Below, piece by piece: positions 4,073 to 9,638 of a DNA stretch of 9,638 bases. Position numbers and translations under genes: made by a program. The stretch comes from JAJDFU01 sp964595955 (lineage in GTDB: Bacteria > Bacteroidota > Bacteroidia > Chitinophagales > Saprospiraceae), in assembly GCA_964595955.1 (NCBI GenBank), contig CAZQSF010000124.1, positions 1-9,638 of the forward strand. Reading direction: 5' to 3'. The notes beneath the pieces were generated by a model, which did not search any database, was not told where the DNA came from, and saw only the letters and a list, made by a program, of their open reading frames with translations. Every line of letters begins with the position of its first letter. Position 1 is the first letter of the stretch.

Positions 4073-5494
4073 TTAGTTCACAGCGGTTTGCCGGTCCACT
4101 TGCCGCAGCAACCAGGAACGGGCATTGACCGTCGGCGCTTGTTCGATTTTCTGCCGAAGCTGCTCGGCTTCTCCCCTTCTCATCCGAAATACCTTGCCTG
4201 CCAGGACGGCAAACTGAGCGTAGGCGCGCTTCACGTTTTTCGCCACCGACCTATTCCGCCGCAGGAAGACCTGAAAGGCAGACAGCAGCGACCAAAAGGC
4301 ATCTTCCTCTCCCTTTTCGAAATAGATCTTCAGCAGCATGACCTTGGCTCCGAGATGGTAGTGTACGTCGGTGTATTCCACCCGGTTGAGGTAGTCCATG
4401 GCCTGATCGTACTGTTTCTGGTGATAGTGCAGGTCGGCCAGGTTGTAGTGCAAGGCATCCCGCTTTTCCTTTTCGGGAAGTTTGTCGCTGTATTCGCGCA
4501 CGAAAGCCTCCACCCAGGGGTATTGTTTGAGGCCCAGGCCTAGGCGAACCATATTTTTAAAGGTCCAGGGAGACAGAACGCCCTTGTCGAGCAAGATCCC
4601 GCTCTGGGTCCCTTCCCGGTAGAGTTGCATGAGGGGTTCGGCATAATCCCGTTCGCCGCGATTGACGCGATATACGCAGTAATTGATGGCGTGGTACAAT
4701 AGGCGCTTGGCGTCGGCCGCATCAAACCGGGGCAGGTAAGTTCGCCAGGTAGCCAGAAACCCCTCAAAGGAAGGGTCATTATCCGTGCGTTCGAAAAGTT
4801 TGAGCAACTGCCAATACACCTTTAGCAGGGGCGGCAGCTCCGCTTCATTCGTCTCCAGCCTCCGGCACAGGGCATCCAGCATGCTCAACTCGTAGTGGCC
4901 TGAAATGAATTGCTGCATATCCAGCATTTCACTCAGGTACCGGGCTTTTTGCAGGAAGTAAAACTGGTCCAGCCGGTCGTTAGCCAGTTGGAGGGCCTCG
5001 CTGTATTTGCGTTCATTGCGCCGGCCCACCCGCTGCTCCATTACTTCCCAGAGCCGGTACCGATGCCAGTAGCCACTCGGGGCTTCCCGGTCCTCCTTTT
5101 CCAGCCGCCGCCGGCTTTTCCGCCATTGAAAAAGAAAGTGCTTGTCGAGGTCCCGGTCCAGATAAGCGCTCAGCAGATGCCACTGACCGTTCAGTTCATC
5201 CTGCTGGAATCGCTCGAGTTGCAGGAACACCTCTGCCGATTGCAGCAGCCAATTCTTCAGATGATTCAGGCGCTGAGGGGAAAAGGGTCGATCGGGGTGA
5301 ACGGCGGAGAAAACCGCCCGATTGTCCAGGGCTGCCGTTGGGAAGCCGGCCCCGGCTTGAAGCTTTAGGTAGGCAAAAAGCTGCCGAACCTCAGCCCGGC
5401 GGTTGAAGTAAGGCGAATCGAGAAACAACTCAAAACGGCTCCATTCCGCCGCTGTAAACGTTCGCAAAACGTCAAGAAGCTTACTTTTTTCCAT
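4073..5494 (-). CDS. hypothetical helical TPR-like protein
   Basis: Encodes 473 residues, almost wholly helical by eye and rich in aromatic and charged residues. There is no signal peptide, membrane span or catalytic motif, so it is probably cytoplasmic. The N-terminus reads LLDVLRTFTAAEW (6-18) and FELFLDSPYFN (21-31), a pattern I recall from uncharacterised Bacteroidota proteins of similar size. The C-terminal half has TPR-like helix pairs, for example ALHYNLADLHYHQKQYDQA (347-365) and ALxx-type pairs to about 405. TPR folds usually mediate protein contacts; no partner can be named. The ATG at 5494 starts the conserved segment and has no Shine-Dalgarno sequence. It is divergent from the secreted-protein operon and lies upstream of dnaA on the same strand, 357 bases away, so separate regulation is likely. 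Confidence 0.85.
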   Translation of the reverse strand: MEKSKLLDVLRTFTAAEWSRFELFLDSPYFNRRAEVRQLFAYLKLQAGAGFPTAALDNRAVFSAVHPDRPFSPQRLNHLKNWLLQSAEVFLQLERFQQDELNGQWHLLSAYLDRDLDKHFLFQWRKSRRRLEKEDREAPSGYWHRYRLWEVMEQRVGRRNERKYSEALQLANDRLDQFYFLQKARYLSEMLDMQQFISGHYELSMLDALCRRLETNEAELPPLLKVYWQLLKLFERTDNDPSFEGFLATWRTYLPRFDAADAKRLLYHAINYCVYRVNRGERDYAEPLMQLYREGTQSGILLDKGVLSPWTFKNMVRLGLGLKQYPWVEAFVREYSDKLPEKEKRDALHYNLADLHYHQKQYDQAMDYLNRVEYTDVHYHLGAKVMLLKIYFEKGEEDAFWSLLSAFQVFLRRNRSVAKNVKRAYAQFAVLAGKVFRMRRGEAEQLRQKIEQAPTVNARSWLLRQVDRQTAVN

Positions 5495-5571
5495 GGATAA
5501 CAGGCAATTACGCGGGGAAAATAACCCGCCAACGGGCTAATCTAATGATTTTTATGAAAAATTTTTGCCGT

Positions 5572-5597
5572 AAAAAACTGATAATCAGTATTTTTTT
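5572..5597. promoter_or_regulatory. palindrome in the divergent intergenic region
   Basis: ACTGATAATCAGT (5577-5589) is a perfect 13-base palindrome around A5583, preceded by five A and followed by A and seven T. It sits between divergent genes in AT-rich DNA. It could be an operator, or a weak bidirectional stem. Neither can be decided from this window. Confidence 0.4.
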
Positions 5598-5641
5598 AAA
5601 CAAAAGATTCATAATAACCTTGATTTATCCCGTTTTTTGTC

Positions 5642-5673
5642 GTTGCGGTGGGAGCATGCAGCCGGTACATTTG
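5642..5673 (+). promoter_or_regulatory. promoter of the secreted-protein operon
   Basis: GTTG (5642-5645), 20 bases and TACATTTG (5666-5673) fit the Bacteroidota promoter, with a perfect -7 box. Transcription would start near 5680, 23 bases before the ATG at 5703. This rules out the in-frame TTG at 5637 as the start. Confidence 0.7.
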
Positions 5674-5702
5674 CAGGGGTGATACAAACGCCCCAGCAAA
5701 TC

Positions 5703-6800
5703 ATGAGCCCATTGCACCCCATTTCTTTTCTCCTTTTCATCCTGAGCCTAAGCCTATGTCCGCCGGCCGGCCAGGCTCAGGTCTACCCCGGCGACGTCAA
5801 TGCCGACGGCCGGGTGGATCAGTACGATCTTCCCTACCTGGGCTATGCCTTCGGCAATTTCGGACCGGCCCGAATTGACGACGGCTCGGTCTTCGGCCCG
5901 CAGAACCTCTTCGTTGAATGGACCGAAGCGTTTCCCAACGGCGGACCGAACTTCGGCCACGCCGACTGCAACGGAGACGGACAGATCGACCTGGTCGATT
6001 TCCTGCTCATCAACGCCTACTTTGGCGAGCAATCCTCCCTTTCAGACTCCCTAGTCCTTCCTACGGGCCTTCCGGGGCTGGACCCCGCTCTGGACCTCGA
6101 TAGCCCGGACACGATCTACGCAAGCCCGGGGCAAGTCCTTTCCATCCCGCTCCTCCTCAGCCACCCGACGGATACCATCGCCTTCAACGGTATGGCCTTT
6201 TCCATGAACTACCCGGCCGACGAGCTGGAAGCATCCGTGGCCTTTGGCAACAGCTGGCTCAAGGATAGCGGCACCCTCTCACTCGTCCACTCCGACGAGG
6301 CCGGCGGCAAGCTGGCCGTCGGACTCACCCGTTTCGGATCCGACGAGCTGCTGGGCAACGGCCCCATTGCCGTGGTCAATTTCATCGTGGAAGGCGATCT
6401 GATCGAATTGCTAGAGCAGCCCGACGACAGTCTGACGCTGAACATCCAGTTTTCCGACATCCTGCTCGCCGACGGCTCCTTCGATTTCAACGGGGTCGTG
6501 GGCGGATACACCTGCATCGTGGTCAAACATCCCGATGCCCTGACGAACATACCCGAACCCGTATCGCCTCCCCGGATCCGGGTCTTTCCCAATCCGACCA
6601 CTCAGGCCGTATGGGTGGACAGCGAGGCCCCCCTGAGACGGGCCGAGTGGATCAGCGCACTCGGCCAAACCGCCGGGGTCCTGCCGCTGGAGGGCAGCCG
6701 GTCGCCCCTGCGCCTAAACCGGCCCGGGCCCGGCCTGTACATCCTGCGCCTCACTACTGCAGACAAGCAAACCAGCCTTCATAAGATCATTTTTCACTAA
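5703..6800 (+). CDS. secreted dockerin/cohesin-like protein with T9SS sorting domain
   Basis: Encodes 365 residues from ATG 5703. A signal peptide covers about 1-26 (hydrophobic FLLFILSLSL, then AGQAQ). Two dockerin-type calcium loops follow, each with ligands at positions 1, 3, 5, 7 and 12: D31, N33, D35, R37, D42 and D88, N90, D92, Q94, D99. A cohesin-like beta domain spans about 138-272 (SPGQVLSIPLLL, FNGMAFSMNYP, GPIAVVNFIV). The C-terminus, about 290-365, is a T9SS type A sorting domain (VFPNPTT, then PGLYILRL). The protein should cross the inner membrane by Sec and the outer membrane by T9SS, then be released or anchored. Dockerin and cohesin modules bind each other in cellulosomes. Here they share one chain and no enzyme domain is present, so a structural or assembly role is inferred. 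The gene is 16 bases upstream of the next gene. The in-frame TTG at 5637 would put the promoter inside the gene and bury the signal peptide. Confidence 0.9.
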   Translation: MSPLHPISFLLFILSLSLCPPAGQAQVYPGDVNADGRVDQYDLPYLGYAFGNFGPARIDDGSVFGPQNLFVEWTEAFPNGGPNFGHADCNGDGQIDLVDFLLINAYFGEQSSLSDSLVLPTGLPGLDPALDLDSPDTIYASPGQVLSIPLLLSHPTDTIAFNGMAFSMNYPADELEASVAFGNSWLKDSGTLSLVHSDEAGGKLAVGLTRFGSDELLGNGPIAVVNFIVEGDLIELLEQPDDSLTLNIQFSDILLADGSFDFNGVVGGYTCIVVKHPDALTNIPEPVSPPRIRVFPNPTTQAVWVDSEAPLRRAEWISALGQTAGVLPLEGSRSPLRLNRPGPGLYILRLTTADKQTSLHKIIFH

Positions 6801-6816
6801 AACACCCACTGCACAC

Positions 6817-9497
6817 ATGAAAGCCTTACTCCCACTCCTGCTCGCACTGGCCACCACCCTGAGCGGCTGGAGCCAGACCTTCACCTTCTCCGGAACGGTG
6901 ACCTTTGCCGATACCGGCGATCCGGCCCCCTTCTTCGGCATCAGTGCCTTCCTGAGCTCGGCCGATCCCCAAAATGTGTCCGCCCTGACCGAAGCCGACG
7001 GAACCTTCGAGATCGTCTTCGACCTGGACAGCACCCATACGGATTCGATCAGCATCTTTTTCTACAACTACATCGATCCCTGCAGCGGTGAATTTTTCCT
7101 GGGCGAAGCTTTTCTGCCGGTCGATCAGACCAGCTTCAGCGCCGATATCCAGATCTGCGACGATGTGACGCCCCCGCCCTCCGTCGACACCTGCGAGGCG
7201 ATCTTCACCGCGGACCAGCAGCCAGGCACCTTTACCGTCGACTTCCAGAACCTGTCCTTCGCCCAGCCGCCCATCGACAGCGTGCACTGGGACTTCGGCG
7301 ACGGCACCACCTCCGGCGACCCCTCCCCCACGGTCAGCCACACCTACCCCAACCAGGGCATCTACCTGGCCAGCCTGACCGTGTTCAGCTCCGCTTCCGG
7401 ATGCAGCAGCACCCAGCAGGAACTGGTGCCGGTCGTGCCGGTGGACAGCTGCAACTGCAGCCCGTTTCCGCTGGACCCGGTCTGTGCCGTGCTGCCCTCC
7501 GGCGATACCGTACTGTATGCCAACGCCTGCCTGGCAGCCTGTGCCGGCTTCGACAGCACGGCGGTGTTCGATTGCTTCGACGACGATTGTATCTGCCCGG
7601 CCGTGTACGACCCCGTGGCGGCGGCCGATACGACGATTTCCGACCAGATCCAGTATTTCAACAATCCCTGCGAGGCAGAATGTGCCGGCTACGATCCTAC
7701 CGACTACTTCAGCGTGGATACCACCGGCATCGACTGCCCGACCAGCCTCGACCAGGTGTGCGTCGAGTTCAACGGCATCGTCTTTCCCGTGGTCAACGAA
7801 TGTGTGGCCAACTGGTACGGCTTCGACTCCACAGACTTTGTGGATTGCCTCGCCAACTGCATTTGCCCGCCCGACGGAGATCCCGTCTGCGTGTTCGATT
7901 CAACCTTCCTGTTTCAGTTTCCCAGTGCATGCGCAGCACTCTGCGCCGGCTTCGACACGACCGACTTCGTGGACTGCACACCCACTTGTTTTTGTCCTCC
8001 GGTGTTCGACCCGGTCTGCGTGACCACCAGCCAGGGCGATACCCTCACCTTCGACAACTTGTGCTGGGCTCAGTGATTCGGCTTCGACTCCACNNNNNNN
8101 NNNCCACCGATCTGGTGACCTGCAGCGGATGCCTGTGCCCGGATATCTACGATCCGGTTTGCGTGGACCTTGGCAACGGCAACTTCGAGACCTTCGATAA
8201 TGCCTGCCTGGCCGCCTGCGAGGGCTTCGACTCCACCGATTTTGTGGATTGTGACTCCGTATTTGACTGCAGCATCTGCCCCACGGTGTTCGATCCGGTC
8301 TGCGTAGCTACCGGCGACGGACAACTGTTCTTGTTTTCCAACTTGTGTTTTGCCCAATGCCAGGGCTTTGATTCTACCGAAATCTTTGACTGCTCGGATC
8401 TGCCTCTCTGTTTTGCGGATTTCAGTTTTTCGACCGATCCCAACGATCCGCTGACCCTCACCTTCGTGGATAGCTCCTTCGCCAATGCGCAGATCATCGA
8501 GTGGGTATGGGATTTCGGCGACGGCAGCACAGCCACCGGCCCGCAGGTGACCCACACTTACGATCAGCCCGGCAACTATTTTGTGACCCTGACCATTACG
8601 ACGGCGGATGGTTGTACCAATTTTAACGTATACCACATCGTCGTGGGCGGGGGCGGCATCTTTGACGGGCCTGACTGTTCGGCCATGTTCACCTTTGAGC
8701 AACTGCCGGCGGATTCGACGGGTAGCGGAGGCTTTACCTTCCAATTTGAGGATCTCTCCATGGGCAATCCCGACAGCTGGCAGTGGAATTTCGGCGACGG
8801 CAATACCTCTACCCTGCAGAACCCCGTACATACCTATGCCGATCCCGGGCTGTACTGGGTGACCCTGACGATCCAGGATTCGGCCTGTACCAGCGAAATG
8901 AGCATTCTCATCTTCGCCGGCCCCGACGATGGTTCCACCGGCGACTGCCAGGCTTTGTTTACTGCCTTTTTTGCGCCGGATTCACTTACGGTCTTTTTCC
9001 TTGACCTGTCCAGTGCCAACACCCCCATCGTTTCCTACGCATGGGACTTCGGCGACGGCAATACCTCCACCGATCAGTTCGGCTGGAATACCTACGATGC
9101 GGCAGGGACATACAACGTCACCCTCACCATCACCACTGCAGATGGATGCACCAGCACCTTCGAACTGACGATCGACCTGTCCGATCAGACCATGCAAGGC
9201 CGGGCGGCCAACCAACTGACTTCCGTGCAGCAAGTCGCCAGCTCGCCCGAGAAGGTCCGGCTTTTCCCCAATCCCGTGCGAAACCAGCTCCAACTGGAAT
9301 TCGACATGGCCCAGGCCGGCGAGGCGGGCCTTTCTATCTTCGGCACCGACGGACGCCAGTTATTCCGTCGACAGGAAACCCTGGCCCCCGGAAAACAACG
9401 CCTTCAGATCCCAACCAGCGACCTGCCACCGGGGATGTACATCCTGCAATTGCAGCGAAACGGCAAACGGACGATCAAACGATTCGTCAAACAATAA
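6817..9497 (+). CDS. secreted PKD/Kazal-like repeat protein, T9SS sorted (broken by TGA and assembly gap)
   Basis: One gene read in two pieces. 6817-8073 is in the frame of the ATG; the part after the Ns (8106-9497) is in another frame. Order: signal peptide (about 1-19, ending LSGWSQ), a carboxypeptidase-regulatory-like beta domain (about 21-112), PKD 1 (126-205, WDFGDG), seven Kazal-like repeats (7444-8399), PKD 2 (from 8409), PKD 3 (from 8676), PKD 4 (from 8946), and a T9SS sorting domain (9255-9494, LFPNP then GMYILQLQ). A TGA interrupts at 8074-8076 and 10 Ns fill 8094-8103. Joining the contig ends on their shared CCAC restores one frame of 889 codons, TGA included. The product should be exported by Sec and T9SS. 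PKD domains suit adhesion or polysaccharide contact; Kazal-like repeats may be protease-resistant stalks or inhibitors. If the TGA is real, a short secreted form of 419 residues results, without the T9SS tail. Confidence 0.88.
7444..8399 (+). repeat. seven tandem Kazal-like coding repeats
   Basis: Each unit is about 37-53 residues and follows CxCP-x3-DPVC, then FxN-x-C-x-A-x-C-x-GFDST-x-F-x-DC. This gives up to six cysteines in the Kazal order. Unit 2 lacks the DPVC cysteine (DPVAAAD). Unit 3 has Trp for the fifth cysteine (VANWYGFDST). Unit 5 has the TGA one codon away from or at the equivalent place. The GFDST codons are nearly identical between units (GGCTTCGACTCCAC), which is where the assembly broke, so the true copy number may be higher. 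Confidence 0.8.
8094..8103. other. assembly gap of 10 Ns
   Basis: Exactly ten Ns, probably a placeholder length. The left contig ends GACTCCAC and the right begins CCACCGAT. These overlap by CCAC, and merging them yields an in-frame GFDSTDLVTC that fits the repeat consensus. Missing repeat units are equally possible. Confidence 0.95.
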
Positions 9498-9528
9498 CCC
9501 TTGTATTTCCACACCCAATTTTTTCGAG

Positions 9529-9557
9529 ACAGCCTCCGCCCGGGGGCTGTTTTTTTT
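9529..9557 (+). terminator. rho-independent terminator of the secreted-protein operon
   Basis: ACAGCCTCC, loop GCCC, GGGGGCTGT makes a 9-bp stem (one G-U) followed by a run of eight T (9550-9557, the first T being in the stem). An outer CACCCAAT/ATTGGGTG pair (9512-9519, 9559-9566) flanks it. It begins 31 bases after the TAA at 9497. I see no gene in the remaining bases to 9638. Confidence 0.88.
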
Positions 9558-9638
9558 GATTGGGTGGAATGGTGATTGTTTTCTCAAAAATGGAACCGAA
9601 CGGATCCTGGAGACGCAGTGCGAGCGAATGCGAGTATG

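Noticed and set aside
7401..8093. Start of a separate gene in the frame that follows the N gap
   Set aside because: Before the gap this frame gives an arginine-rich shadow translation. The Kazal-like protein is in the other frame, so the real gene continues from 6817.
7444..8399. CRISPR array or noncoding tandem repeat
   Set aside because: The periodicity is that of coding repeats with conserved cysteines and no short identical repeat/spacer pattern.

Overview
This window comes from a member of the Bacteroidota, most likely a Saprospiria/Lewinella-like lineage. Three things point there. Two secreted proteins end in type IX secretion (T9SS) sorting domains. Two upstream regions carry the phylum's -7 promoter element TAnnTTTG (TACATTTG at 921-928 and 5666-5673). 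dnaA has none of its usual neighbours (dnaN, recF). The lineage assignment is inference; the sequence supports the phylum better than the family. Coding DNA is GC-rich and the intergenic DNA beside dnaA is strikingly AT-rich.

Layout. 98-625 (minus): two small back-to-back genes, weakly resembling DUF2442 and DUF2283 proteins, behind a candidate promoter. 632-1176: about 550 bases with no convincing gene, but with a good plus-strand promoter, hairpins, a minus-strand terminator-like structure and a broken piece of tRNA-Ser. 1177-1926 (plus): tRNA-Ser(GCT), then a 119-aa four-helix-bundle protein of the 23S rRNA intervening-sequence (IVS) family between 29-base inverted repeats, then tRNA-Pro(TGG) and a strong terminator. 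1925-2228: nested inverted and direct repeats. 2229-3715 (minus): dnaA with a strong terminator. 3716-4072: AT-rich dnaA leader. 4073-5494 (minus): a 473-aa helical, TPR-like protein of unknown function. 5495-5702: divergent promoter region. 5703-6800 and 6817-9497 (plus): two genes 16 bases apart, probably one operon ended by the terminator at 9529-9557. The first encodes a dockerin + cohesin-like + T9SS protein. The second encodes a protein with PKD domains, seven Kazal-like cysteine-rich repeats and a T9SS tail. The second gene is broken by an in-frame TGA and a 10-N assembly gap, and both look like assembly problems.

The most interesting part is 1097-1926. An IVS-type gene flanked by inverted repeats sits outside rRNA, inside what may be a tRNA transcription unit, and both neighbouring tRNA genes have partial copies just upstream of them. 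The second is the secreted pair, whose modules (dockerin, cohesin, Kazal, PKD) suggest calcium-dependent extracellular assembly or adhesion.
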